In this document: in pieces, positions 10,705-18,371 of the stretch
Layout: the number at the start of each line of letters is the position of its first letter
How positions within the stretch are numbered: the first letter of the stretch is position 1
Assembly (NCBI RefSeq): GCF_900313035.1
Contig: NZ_OMPS01000003.1
Span: 48,501-112,500 of the forward strand
Source: Ruegeria sp. EL01
GTDB taxonomy: Bacteria; Pseudomonadota; Alphaproteobacteria; Rhodobacterales; Rhodobacteraceae
Length of the DNA stretch: 64,000 bases
Direction of reading: 5' to 3'
Notes under the pieces: generated by a model
The model's input: the letters and a program-made list of their open reading frames with translations, nothing else
Database searches by the model: none
Told to the model about the DNA's origin: nothing
Translations under genes and position numbers: made by a program

Positions 10705-11181
10705 ATGATCGACATCCGCGAGGCTGATCCGGGCGCAAACGATTTGCGACCTATCATTCAGGCGCATCTTGCCCATAGCTGGGACGCGACACCACAAACA
10801 TCGAATCACACTATGGACGTCGATGCTCTGCGAGAGCCGGGTATTCGATTTTGGGCACTTTACGACGCGGGACAGCCCTTGGGGTGTGGTGCGCTCAAGG
10901 CATTGCCGGATGGCACTGCCGAAGTGAAATCGGTTCATGTTCTTGCAGCCGCGCGCGGTCGTGGTTTGGCGCGCGTGATGATGACCCACTTGACCGACAC
11001 GGCCCGGGCCGAGGGCGTTTCAGCCCTAGTTCTCGAAACTGGCGCCGCGCATCTGACGGAATATGACGCAGCGCGCAAACTCTACGAGACTCTGGGCTAT
11101 TCCTATTGCGGGCCGATCTATGGATACGACCATGATCCGAACAGCGCCTTCATGCGCTTGGCTCTTGAACCCCGGTCGTAA
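10705..11181 (+). CDS. GNAT-family N-acetyltransferase
   Basis: 158 residues. The acetyl-CoA-binding signature VHVLAAARGRGLARVMM (about residues 76-92) with the R-x-x-G-x-A/G loop and the C-terminal TLGYSYCGPIYGY identify a GNAT fold enzyme. It transfers an acetyl group from acetyl-CoA to an amine; substrate unknown. Its ATG follows directly on the stop of the NDUFS4-like gene, so the two are co-transcribed. It is the last complete host gene before the broken tRNA-Arg at 11203. Confidence 0.9.
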   Translation: MIDIREADPGANDLRPIIQAHLAHSWDATPQTSNHTMDVDALREPGIRFWALYDAGQPLGCGALKALPDGTAEVKSVHVLAAARGRGLARVMMTHLTDTARAEGVSALVLETGAAHLTEYDAARKLYETLGYSYCGPIYGYDHDPNSAFMRLALEPRS

Positions 11182-11202
11182 AAGCAGCAAGAAGGGCCCA
11201 GC

Positions 11203-11231
11203 GGTCCCTTAGCTCAACTGGATAGAGCAGC
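11203..11231 (+). pseudogene. tRNA-Arg(UCU), 5' half, cut by the island
   Basis: GGTCCCT, TA, GCTC-AACTGGATA-GAGC, AGC: acceptor strand, complete D arm and the beginning of the anticodon stem of a tRNA. After 11231 the sequence no longer continues as a tRNA. The missing part, starting with the same GAGCAGC, is found 23.5 kb away at 34727-34781. Joined, the two give a 77-nt tRNA with a fully paired acceptor stem (one G-U), a 4-bp D stem, a 5-bp anticodon stem, anticodon UCU and encoded CCA. Confidence 0.88.
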
Positions 11232-11316
11232 AATAACCACCTAAATTTCACCAATTCGTGCAATCCGTTGATTAAAAAAGATAAGTTTTTGGTGTGCTCA
11301 CCAAGAGAATACCAAG

Positions 11317-11346
11317 TTGACTTATCTGATGGCATTGTCCAATAAC
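11317..11346 (+). promoter_or_regulatory. Candidate promoter of the island tRNA-Arg
   Basis: TTGACT at 11317-11322 and AATAAC at 11341-11346, separated by 18 bases, lie 12 bases before the tRNA at 11358. The -35 box is good and the -10 box fair (4 of 6). Read-through from the promoter of the broken host tRNA, 155 bases upstream, is an alternative. Confidence 0.4.
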
Positions 11347-11357
11347 AGTTAAACTGC

Positions 11358-11434
11358 GCCCACGTAATTCAACTGGATAGAATATCCGACTTCTAATCGG
11401 GCTGTTGGGGGTTCGAGTCCTCCCGTGGGCGCCA
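11358..11434 (+). tRNA. tRNA-Arg(UCU), carried by the island
   Basis: 77 nt. The acceptor stem GCCCACG pairs perfectly with CGTGGGC, followed by G73 and an encoded CCA. The D stem is ATTC/GAAT, an unusual AU-rich version of the normal GCTC/GAGC with both strands changed together. Anticodon stem TCCGA/TCGGG, loop CTTCTAA, anticodon UCU (reads AGA and AGG). T arm GGGGG-TTCGAGT-CCTCC. It is complete and differs at many positions from the host tRNA-Arg(UCU) whose halves flank the island, so it is an independent gene rather than a duplicate. It probably takes over AGA decoding. Confidence 0.9.
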
Positions 11435-11563
11435 CTTAACTGATTCTCCGTTTTAACGGTTGTGTGTGGACGCAGTTTCGTTAGTGGGTAAAAAACTGGA
11501 GGGCGCACGCCAATCTACTTGCTGTCGTGTTCCGGACTGCATTTTGAACACTGAGCCGATTTT

Positions 11564-11863
11564 TCAACGGTATGTTTCAAACAGCTTGCGCAAATGACTA
11601 AAGAACTGACCTTGCTGAACTCGGCAAGAACGCGCAGTTTGTTGAAACCAAATTTGGTCTTCTTCTAACACCTTAAAGTGCAATTGACCGGTATATGGTG
11701 ACCGTTGCCGCCCATTGTTAGCCTTAGGTCTTAGCGGATCAAAAAACACTTGCGGCGATGGTGCTGACTGGTCCCGTTTATCCTGTCGGTCTTTAAATCG
11801 GGCTTCTAGAGCGTCAAGTATTTGATCTAGCTGTTCTTTTGAAAATTGCTCGCCACCCGCCAT
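11564..11863 (-). CDS. Hypothetical island protein, 99 aa
   Basis: Start ATG 11863 behind AAAGGTGAGG. Product MAGGEQFSKEQLDQILDALE... is hydrophilic and basic. It has an N-terminal helix and a C-terminal stretch FKVLEEDQIWFQQTARSCRV, with no membrane segment or known domain. It lies on the opposite strand to the XRE regulator at 11983, with a 119-base divergent gap that could hold a shared promoter. No function is proposed. Confidence 0.5.
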   Translation of the reverse strand: MAGGEQFSKEQLDQILDALEARFKDRQDKRDQSAPSPQVFFDPLRPKANNGRQRSPYTGQLHFKVLEEDQIWFQQTARSCRVQQGQFFSHLRKLFETYR

Positions 11864-11982
11864 TGTTTGACCTCACCTTTCCTCTACCGTTTCGCCAACA
11901 TTGGGTCTTGTATGGTAAAAAGTAGAAAATTCATAGTATACTTCGTGGACGAAACGCACATCTTGCGCGATTTCTCGCTACT

Positions 11983-12231
11983 ATGGAGCAATCGCGCATA
12001 AACACCTTCTTGATAGCGTTTGCTGAAGTATTGCGACGCGAGAGGCGATCAAGGCAGTTGACCCAACAAGAGCTCGCCAGAAAGGCCAGTAAAAGTGTGC
12101 GGTACATATCATTGCTGGAAACAAGTCGACATCAGCCAACTCTAGAATCGCTGAAGCTCCTTAGTGACGCACTCGACCTAAGCGTCAGCTGCCTTCTTAA
12201 GAAGGTGGAAGATGAAGCGGCAAACAAATGA
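11983..12231 (+). CDS. XRE-family helix-turn-helix regulator, 82 aa
   Basis: Compact Cro/C1-type DNA-binding domain covering nearly the whole protein: RQLTQQELARKASKSVRYIS holds the helix-turn-helix (about residues 24-43) and QPTLESLKLLSDALDLSVSC the following helices. Proteins of this size commonly repress genes of the mobile element that carries them. It stands alone on the plus strand near the left end of the island, divergent from the 99-aa gene. Start ATG 11983; no strong ribosome site is visible. Confidence 0.85.
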   Translation: MEQSRINTFLIAFAEVLRRERRSRQLTQQELARKASKSVRYISLLETSRHQPTLESLKLLSDALDLSVSCLLKKVEDEAANK

Positions 12232-12391
12232 GCGATGTTCGGAATGGGCATTGCGAGTCCAAACTCAAAGTGGTTTTGATGTCTTTCTGGGCGGTCAACG
12301 ATCAGAGTCATCATGAATTTCTAGATGCTTTGAACCAGCGCATCAAATTTAAATGGGCCCACTCAGACACCGTCTTGTCATTGGATATGAC

Positions 12392-12658
12392 CTAGTTCCC
12401 GTCCCGCAGCTCGTTTCCAGCGTTGCCGATTTCCCGAACAGCCAACTCTGCGATTTTTCGAACCAGAAACCAAACGCTGCTTCGGCGCGTGTGACCCTTG
12501 ATCCAGCCGGTGACATCCTTGGTCGGGATGTCGAGATGTAGGGCTTCATCTTCGAATACTCTGACCTTGTAGTCAGAGATATCCGCAAGCCCGGACATGT
12601 TCCCTGCACGGGCTTCCGCGATTGGAGTACGGTTTACATAAACAACAACTCTTAGCAT
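12392..12658 (-). CDS. Hypothetical island protein, 88 aa
   Basis: I place the start at ATG 12658 (MLRVVVYVNRTPIAEARAGN), with AGGA about nine bases upstream; the frame is open to 12721. The N-terminal beta-alpha pattern is followed by VRVFEDEALHLDIPTKDVTGW and a C-terminal helix. The family is not recognised. It is the last gene of the minus-strand operon that holds the AAA+ ATPase, 53 bases after that gene's stop. Confidence 0.6.
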   Translation of the reverse strand: MLRVVVYVNRTPIAEARAGNMSGLADISDYKVRVFEDEALHLDIPTKDVTGWIKGHTRRSSVWFLVRKIAELAVREIGNAGNELRDGN

Positions 12659-12711
12659 TTTCGTTTTTCCTATTTTGGTGTGTCTGCACGCTTGACCCAC
12701 GTGGGCCCGCC

Positions 12712-14001
12712 TTAGTTCCACGAGTGGTTTTTGGTCTTTTGATGCAGGAGGCCCCGCACCAGCCGTCTCAAAACTCGTACTGATCTGTGCCGCCTATAGG
12801 TGCCCACCAATGCTTCAACATCGCCCAGATCCAGCCGAAAGAACTCGGGCCTCAACCCAAACTCAGCAGCAAATTCGCTCACCAGGCTTTGAATGATTGC
12901 AGGCAGTTGCTCCGGTGTCGGAGGCGAGATTTCATAGATTGTGCAACGGCTGAGAAGAGGGGCGGGTACGCCAGTCAGATCATTTGCTGACAGAATCCAA
13001 CTCACATATGAGGCATCCACGTCGGCAGCCAGGTACTTCTCTCGATATCGCTTGGCCTCAGAGGGCTCGAGCATTGCCAAAAGTTCGCCAGTGATATCCC
13101 CGTTTCGGCTCGCGTGCGTCTTGTCGATTTCGTCTAGGATGACCACTGGGTTAAGGACCCGTGCCGTTGCCACGGCCTCCGTCACAATCCCTGCATGCGC
13201 AGAACTCCATCCAACAGAGAGGCCAAACAAATGGTTCTCCGATTTGCCGCCGACGTTCGCGCTCTGCACATAAAGACCGAGAGCTTTACATGCCGCCTTT
13301 GCAAAAGCTGTTTTGCCGACGCCAGGCTCACCAACCAATAGGGTGGGTTGGATATGAAGGATGTCAGATCCGATGCTCCATCGGCACTCGATATCGTGGA
13401 CCATCCCTTCGATGACGAAGTTGCAATGAGGGAACCTTTGGGAAACTGTACGAAGCTCGTTCAACGCATCAAGTGAGGCCAGTCGGGCGAACTGATTGCT
13501 CCAGGTTGTGAGCTGCTTGATATGTTCCGGCATCTCGTTTCGGAGGGTGCGCGGCAGGTACTCAAAGTCCACCTTGTCCAGAAGATACCGTGCGGCAGTG
13601 GCATTCTCACTCTTTGCGCGAGAGGCTTCCATGTTCATGTCGGCAGCATGACGTTCGGAGATGAGGCCCATGACCTCTTTCCAGCGCTTCAGACTCGTCA
13701 TCTGTTCCACCGTGTCCTGGGCAAAGACCGCCAGAGCCGGATCGATTTCCCTCAAACGGTTGATTTCCGTCTGCCGCCAGTTGTCAGGCTCATCGCTAAA
13801 CCTTGCGGTTTCTTCAGATCGTTGATTGATCACCTTGATAAGATCTTCAGAACTGGCTCTTTCCAAAATCATTTGCTTCACGATTTCCCAAGACGCACTG
13901 GAGTTGGCTGCGCTCAAAACAGGGCGGAGGATGTCTGCCTCGTCATGGCAGAAGCCAGCCAGCGCAAAAATCTCATCTTCTTCCCAGGTTGTTCCACTCA
14001 T
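12712..14001 (-). CDS. Lon-like AAA+ ATPase without a protease domain
   Basis: 429 residues from ATG 14001, which lies just after the stop of the upstream gene (14006); the open frame extends to 14112 inside that gene. Walker A GEPGVGKT is at about residues 224-231, Walker B VVILDEIDK at about 286-294, sensor 1 at ILSANDL, and the arginine-finger region at LLSRC. The AAA module is most like that of Lon proteases, but the chain ends after the ATPase lid and has no Ser-Lys peptidase. The N-terminal 200 residues are helical and unrecognised. It probably remodels a protein partner, perhaps one of the co-encoded zinc-ribbon proteins; this is inference from the operon. Confidence 0.85.
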   Translation of the reverse strand: MSGTTWEEDEIFALAGFCHDEADILRPVLSAANSSASWEIVKQMILERASSEDLIKVINQRSEETARFSDEPDNWRQTEINRLREIDPALAVFAQDTVEQMTSLKRWKEVMGLISERHAADMNMEASRAKSENATAARYLLDKVDFEYLPRTLRNEMPEHIKQLTTWSNQFARLASLDALNELRTVSQRFPHCNFVIEGMVHDIECRWSIGSDILHIQPTLLVGEPGVGKTAFAKAACKALGLYVQSANVGGKSENHLFGLSVGWSSAHAGIVTEAVATARVLNPVVILDEIDKTHASRNGDITGELLAMLEPSEAKRYREKYLAADVDASYVSWILSANDLTGVPAPLLSRCTIYEISPPTPEQLPAIIQSLVSEFAAEFGLRPEFFRLDLGDVEALVGTYRRHRSVRVLRRLVRGLLHQKTKNHSWN

Positions 14002-14005
14002 CGAG

Positions 14006-14503
14006 CTACCAACCTTTCGCGACACAGGAAGGACAGCGATGACCCGATGCGCCCCAGGCAATTTGGCCGATGTAGCCGCAGCTCCGGCATTGAAGCGCAT
14101 CTCGCTTGGCACGAGTGTTCAAACGTACCGTGGGAAAGGTCTTCATCCGCTCAATGGCCGCCTCGTGCGCGTGCCAACAGCATAAATTGACATGCCAGGC
14201 AGCGATGACCTGAACTGTGGAGGCGTTACCGCACCGCTCACAGGACATCTCTGCTTCCTGCATAGCTTGCCGCAACCGCAGTTGAATGAACGTGTCTTCC
14301 TGAGCGCGATCTAGGTAGATCCGAAGCGAGCCGAATTTTTGCTTGATCTGGCCGACCGAGGGATAGCTTTCCTCACGCCGGTCGCAGTGCTTCTTGATCG
14401 CTTCAAAGCACTCAGTGACAATCCGAACCCAGCCCAGATTGTCTTTCCCCAGATGTCGTTCAACGGAGCCGTGGATGTCTTCGTAGTCGAAGGTGTCAGT
14501 CAT
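14006..14503 (-). CDS. Zinc-ribbon protein, 165 aa (paralogue A)
   Basis: Start ATG 14503, overlapping the end of the upstream gene by eight bases. The N-terminal half contains LGWVRIVTECFEAI and QIKQKFGSLRIYL. The C-terminal half has cysteine pairs at about residues 88/91 (CERCG), 108/109 with His111, 139/142 (CRSCG) and 157/160 (CPSC), enough for two zinc sites. The layout 'GW...QIKEKFGxLRxY...CxxCG' recalls a family of small uncharacterised bacterial proteins. A clear paralogue is encoded at 15419-15934. It lies between the 140-aa gene and the AAA+ ATPase in one operon. Function unknown. Confidence 0.8.
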   Translation of the reverse strand: MTDTFDYEDIHGSVERHLGKDNLGWVRIVTECFEAIKKHCDRREESYPSVGQIKQKFGSLRIYLDRAQEDTFIQLRLRQAMQEAEMSCERCGNASTVQVIAAWHVNLCCWHAHEAAIERMKTFPTVRLNTRAKRDALQCRSCGYIGQIAWGASGHRCPSCVAKGW

Positions 14504-14918
14504 CCGTCGGATCCCCGGTTCTAGGGGCCTCGGATTCTTGCACTGAAGCGATTTCCTCCAGCAAAGCAACAAGACGATGCAGGCCTTTTTCTGTCTCTGC
14601 CGCCACCGTCGATTTGAGAGCAGAGAAGTGTTCGTCCGGTAAATCGAACAGGCATTCAGCGACGTTTTGATGACTGATACTGTCAGGATCGAATTCGTGG
14701 AAAGGGAATACCAACCGCAGAATGGCGTCTGGAGGAAGACGGCGCCGGTCTTCTTTCCCATCGTCTGAGTACATGCGACCTGTAGCGCCATGGAACAGAA
14801 GCGTTTCTTTCAGCTCGCCAGTCTCGATGCGTGTTTTAACTTCCGATAGAAGCTCGTCGTTGGCGTAGAGCTTCAGGCGTCTTTTTAGATATTCATTTGT
14901 TTTGTGGTCTTTTGACAT
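14496..14918 (-). CDS. Hypothetical island protein, 140 aa
   Basis: Start ATG 14918 with a strong GGAGG six bases upstream; this ribosome site lies immediately after the tRNA-like gene that ends at 14936. The product is acidic and helical (MSKDHKTNEYLKRRLKLYAN; RRRLPPDAILRLVFPFHEFD) with no recognised domain, signal or membrane segment. It is the first protein gene of the four-gene operon leading to the AAA+ ATPase. It overlaps the next gene by eight bases, so translation is probably coupled. Confidence 0.7.
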   Translation of the reverse strand: MSKDHKTNEYLKRRLKLYANDELLSEVKTRIETGELKETLLFHGATGRMYSDDGKEDRRRLPPDAILRLVFPFHEFDPDSISHQNVAECLFDLPDEHFSALKSTVAAETEKGLHRLVALLEEIASVQESEAPRTGDPTDD

Positions 14919-14935
14919 GGAATGCCTCCAAAGGA

Positions 14936-15029
14936 TGGTAGGAGGCGTCGGAATCGAACCGACTCGTGCACTCTAATCTGGAGCTATCACAGGGGTATAA
15001 GCCCCGCCCGCATACCAATGCTGCCTCCC
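14936..15029 (-). tRNA. Class-II tRNA-like gene, anticodon read as UAU
   Basis: 94 nt on the minus strand. The acceptor GGGAGGC pairs with GCCTCCT (one G-U at the end), with A73 and an encoded CCA. T arm GTCGG-TTCGATT-CCGAC is canonical. Anticodon arm CGGGG-CTTATAC-CCCTG places UAU as the anticodon, which would read AUA. The variable region is about 26 nt with a short GCTC/GAGT stem, as in class II tRNAs. Odd points: A instead of U at position 8 and a compact D arm (GCAT-TGGT-ATGC). UAU anticodons are rare in bacteria, and isoleucine tRNAs normally have short variable loops. It ends 17 bases before the next gene's start and may be co-transcribed. Confidence 0.62.
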
Positions 15030-15126
15030 GCGTGTTTCGCGTGGGGTATCGATCAGGTCGATATTCGCTGGCAGTGGATGCGTGTGTTGGACATGGGGCG
15101 AAGCTGAACCAGCGTGGGGCATCGTG

Positions 15127-15378
15127 TCAACATGAAGCGTGCAAAACGTCGTGATTTACCGCGTAGTTCCGGGAACTTTCTATCCTGGGTTGTGCGTAGA
15201 GCTGCCTTCCGACCGTCTCAGGAATACAGATTTCCTGCTCAAAGTGAGAATCGGGGGGTGATTCTGGTTTCTCAAAGAGCGCTAGAACGTCCGGTTTCTT
15301 AGTCGGCGCGAACTGGCTTGAAGCTTCCGTGTCTTTTCCGAAGCCGCAGATTATCAGCTCGTACGTCACTCCACACAA
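15127..15378 (-). CDS. Hypothetical island protein, 83 aa, doubtful
   Basis: Open frame between the class-II tRNA-like gene and zinc-ribbon paralogue B, same strand. Product MCGVTYELIICGFGKDTEAS... has a hydrophobic start and a polar C-terminal part. No domain is recognised, and competing frames on the plus strand are of similar length. Listed because strand and spacing fit the surrounding operon. Confidence 0.35.
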   Translation of the reverse strand: MCGVTYELIICGFGKDTEASSQFAPTKKPDVLALFEKPESPPDSHFEQEICIPETVGRQLYAQPRIESSRNYAVNHDVLHASC

Positions 15379-15418
15379 GGCTATCAGTATCGCGGTCTAA
15401 GTGGAACCTGCCTGGGTC

Positions 15419-15934
15419 TCACCAGCCTTTTTTTACGCAGCAGGGGCATCTCCGCCTGTCGTCGGAACGATCAATCTGTCCAACGTAACCGCAAACCGAA
15501 CAGGTAAGGTGCCCGGGTGCGTCCGTTCGGCGGAAACAGCGGCGTTTGTGCTCATTGAACCGCCTGGCCGCTTCCTCATGCGCGCACCAACAGCATAACG
15601 TTATGATCCAGCTTCCTAAATTCTGAGGGCGTGCTGCGTTCCCGCATTGCTCGCAACTTTGGTTTGCTCGATTGATAGTAGCTGCGACCCAGCCGCGGAT
15701 GCGTTCATCCTCAGATACCTTGCTGAAGTAGATCCGGAGTTCGCCAAATTTCTCCTTGATTTGGAGTACCTTTGGATATTCGATCCCAAGCTCGTCACTG
15801 CGTACTTTGATGTGCTCAAAGAGCTCGGTCACGATCCCCAACCAGCCCAGTGGGGTCTCACCCAGTTCGAGCTCAACGCTTTTCTGAATGTTGTCGTAGT
15901 CGACCACATTGATGGTCGCTTCGGTTTCGGACAT
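15419..15934 (-). CDS. Zinc-ribbon protein, 171 aa (paralogue B)
   Basis: Start ATG 15934 behind GGAGGG. It repeats the plan of the protein at 14006-14503: LGWLGIVTELFEHI, QIKEKFGELRIYF, then CxxC at about residues 94/97, CCWC at 114-117, CSVCGY at 145-150 and CPCC at 163-166, ending KKGW where paralogue A ends AKGW. The two clearly share an ancestor but have diverged over their whole length. Either subfunctional duplicates or paired specificity proteins of one system would fit. Function unknown. Confidence 0.8.
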   Translation of the reverse strand: MSETEATINVVDYDNIQKSVELELGETPLGWLGIVTELFEHIKVRSDELGIEYPKVLQIKEKFGELRIYFSKVSEDERIRGWVAATINRANQSCEQCGNAARPQNLGSWIITLCCWCAHEEAARRFNEHKRRCFRRTDAPGHLTCSVCGYVGQIDRSDDRRRCPCCVKKGW

Positions 15935-16144
15935 ACCGTGCCCTCCTGGAGTTGCACCGGAAGTAACTTAACCAAGAGAGGCTCCCGACAGCACTTTGCC
16001 GGGACAAGGGTCCTTATTCTGGGCGTCAACTGCAAGTTGTAGTATCTATTACTACAGGAAAGTCGCGTTTCTTTGTGCTGGAATTGCAACTGCTTCTCGT
16101 CACCCATGACCACAGGAACTATCGGCCGGGCGGTGAGGTTTTTT

Positions 16145-16375
16145 CTAAAGCGCGTGCTTCTCCTGCTTTTGCTGCTCCAACCGTTCTATTTCGGCTTTCA
16201 ACAGCGCGATCCTCTGCGTTGTCTGATGTTCCGCAATCAGATCGAGAAACATTTTGGTCTTGCCGCCGTGCTTCATGCCATAGCGCTCGTAGACCAACGC
16301 ATTGAACTCATCCAGTTTCGCCTTCGGAATACGGAACTGGACATGCTCGTACTGTTCAATCTCTGTTTTTGTCAT
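16145..16375 (-). CDS. Small ribbon-helix-helix-like or coiled-coil protein, 76 aa
   Basis: Start ATG 16375 behind GGGGAGA. The segment HVQFRIPKAKLDEFNALVYE followed by GGKTKMFLDLIAEHQ (about residues 11-50) resembles a ribbon-helix-helix DNA-binding fold. The C-terminal IALLKAEIERLEQQKQEKHA is a short coiled coil. It could be a regulator of the element or an antitoxin-like protein; no toxin partner is evident next to it. It is separated by 211 bases from zinc-ribbon paralogue B on the same strand. Confidence 0.65.
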   Translation of the reverse strand: MTKTEIEQYEHVQFRIPKAKLDEFNALVYERYGMKHGGKTKMFLDLIAEHQTTQRIALLKAEIERLEQQKQEKHAL

Positions 16376-16624
16376 CGAAATCTCCCCTTGCCGCTAAAGG
16401 TTAGCAGATTGAAGCTTCTGGCGTCGCTATGGCTTCGGGAAGAAACTCCTGCACGATGTTCGGTCAGCAACAAAGAACGCGACTTCGTTGCCTTTCGCTA
16501 TCGCCATTTCACCTTTTCCCGAAGACGCAGTCGCATGCCCATCAACTGGCTTTTTTCCCAGCAATGAACTAGTATCTAGTAGCAACTTTAGCCCAGAAAG
16601 CTCCAGAGATAGTGGGGATCAGAC

Positions 16625-16801
16625 GTGTCGGAAAAAGGACGCATTGAGACTACAGAAGAACCTAAGTCTGGCCGCGAGATAGACGACATCACAGCGGCCT
16701 TTCTCCGTATCAAACGGGATCGATTCATCTCAGGGCGTGAGGTGGCACTCAAAAGCATGAGTGCCGAAGAGTGGGGAGAACTCGCTCCAAGGAAAGTCTA
16801 A
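16625..16801 (+). CDS. Small open frame, 58 aa, hypothetical
   Basis: GTG at 16625 with GGGGAT about seven bases upstream, stop TAA at 16799-16801. The product starts MSEKGRIETTEEPKSGREID and ends ELAPRKV. It is charged, with a central AAFLRIKRDRFISGREVA that could be a helix-turn-helix-sized segment. It is the only plus-strand frame here and is too short to judge from sequence alone. Confidence 0.4.
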   Translation: MSEKGRIETTEEPKSGREIDDITAAFLRIKRDRFISGREVALKSMSAEEWGELAPRKV

Positions 16802-16992
16802 ATCGCCGCCTCATCCAAGGAATGCTCTTATTGTTCGTTTTGCAGAGGCCTAGCGAATTTTGATCCTATTGCTCAGTCGTATTGCGAGCCACGGCATCGG
16901 TGATGCTGCTATTTGAGATGTGCACGAAGGGCCAATGGCATTCCCAAATCCGCCCCCCAAAATCCCCTCTGCCCTACCTAGAATCCGGTGTC

Positions 16993-17298
16993 TCAATCAG
17001 GGTGGATTAGCCTCGCCCCGTCCGAAAAGACCTGTTTCCATTTGATGGTCGAATACGACTTTCTTAGGCCAGTCGACCAAAATGGATCTTCATGCACCAG
17101 TTTATCCACTTCGACGTCGGAACCTGCTTCAACGATCCATAACCCATCGCGTCCTTGTCGGTCTGTATCGGACAGTGGGCCAGCAGCCTCAATTTTATCC
17201 GCGTTTCGCTCGAGGAAATCGAGGTGCTTCGCCATATGCGTTTTGCGGATGTCAGGGTCCGCGTCTGGCGCGTCTTCGAACAGTATAATGAATTTCAT
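16993..17298 (-). CDS. YciI-family protein
   Basis: 101 residues from ATG 17298, chosen because AAGGAGGCG lies directly upstream (the open frame extends to 17385). MKFIILFEDAPDADPDIRKT, a His in HLDFLERN, and GLWIVEAGSDVEVDKLVHED follow the YciI/DGPF fold, a small ferredoxin-like alpha-beta protein. Its members act as small-molecule-modifying or dimeric accessory proteins; the substrate is unknown. It is divergent from the LysR gene at 17388, which probably controls it. Confidence 0.8.
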   Translation of the reverse strand: MKFIILFEDAPDADPDIRKTHMAKHLDFLERNADKIEAAGPLSDTDRQGRDGLWIVEAGSDVEVDKLVHEDPFWSTGLRKSYSTIKWKQVFSDGARLIHPD

Positions 17299-17387
17299 GT
17301 CTCGCCTCCTTAAAGTCACCTGCAAACAAGACTGCCACATCAAATACGAAGGTTGAGTTAGTAGTTTGGGCGATCTACTCTGCAAAA

Positions 17388-18260
17388 ATGCAGGGCCATG
17401 ATTGGAACGATCTCAAATATCTATTGGCGCTTCACCGCGAGGGAAAGCTCACACAAGCAGGCCGGACTCTCGGTGTCAGCGAAACTACAGTCGCCCGTAG
17501 GATTAAGACGCTTGAACAATCGCTAGGAACCACTTTGTTCTTGCGTAGTGCCAGTGGACGGTACGAGCCAACTGACGCCGCGCTGCACATCCTAACTCAT
17601 GCGGAAACTATCGAGGCAAGTAACGCGGCACTTAGAGAAGTGTCAGGCGAGAGCGCAAATGGTGCCTCGGGGAGCGTTCGCATAAGCTCAGTGCCAATCA
17701 TTGTGAATCGTCTTCTTGTCCCTGGCCTTGCTGCTTTGGAGCGTTTGCATCCAAGCCTCACTGTTGAGTTGGTTCCGACTTCATTCAACTTGGATCTGTC
17801 CAAACGGGAGGCGGATCTTGCAGTGCGCTTTGCCCGTCCGTCGGAGGGAGGTTTGCGAACCAAAGCGCAAAAACTGGGGGAGCTATCATTCGCGGCCTAC
17901 GCGGCAAGCTTCATCTCACCGGATCAACATGCAGAGTTGAGGTGGATCACCTATGACGAAGCACATTTGGATCTGCCGCAAGCGCGTTGGCTTGAAAGCG
18001 CAGCAAAGTCTTCCGGACTGCGCGCCAATCTGAAGGTCGTGGATGCCGAGACAGGGATGCAGGCCGTGGCAGAAGGGATTGGGAAGGCGCTTTTGCCACG
18101 TGCAATTGCAGCTGGCGACGCGCGACTTCGAGAAGTCGAACAAGAAGGTGACGCAAAGTACCCAACCAGGGAAGTCTGGTTGTTGTCGCATGTTGACCAG
18201 ACCTCAAGACTATCAATCAAGGCAGTCAAAGCTTGGTTGTCCAGTCTGGATTGGGTTTAA
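17388..18260 (+). CDS. LysR-family transcriptional regulator
   Basis: 290 residues. N-terminal winged helix-turn-helix (LTQAGRTLGVSETTVARRIK, about residues 21-40), then the periplasmic-binding-protein-like effector domain (SGSVRISSVPIIVNRLLVPG near residues 89-108; READLAVRFARP). The gene starts 89 bases from the divergently read YciI-type gene, the classic arrangement for a LysR protein that regulates its neighbour. It is cargo of the island. Ligand unknown. Confidence 0.9.
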   Translation: MQGHDWNDLKYLLALHREGKLTQAGRTLGVSETTVARRIKTLEQSLGTTLFLRSASGRYEPTDAALHILTHAETIEASNAALREVSGESANGASGSVRISSVPIIVNRLLVPGLAALERLHPSLTVELVPTSFNLDLSKREADLAVRFARPSEGGLRTKAQKLGELSFAAYAASFISPDQHAELRWITYDEAHLDLPQARWLESAAKSSGLRANLKVVDAETGMQAVAEGIGKALLPRAIAAGDARLREVEQEGDAKYPTREVWLLSHVDQTSRLSIKAVKAWLSSLDWV

Positions 18261-18371
18261 AATGCGATATGAAGGTGGCCATCTAATTGCGGCACAGATT
18301 GGGTCTTTTGAGGCTGCTCCAAACCAATCTTCGCACTTGGCTCAATCAGCCGTTCATCGAATGGTACTCGA

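Noticed and set aside
11289..11304. TTGGTG-TGCT-CACCAA hairpin as a terminator
   Set aside because: No T run on either strand in the right place; possibly a palindromic binding site, but nothing supports a specific role.
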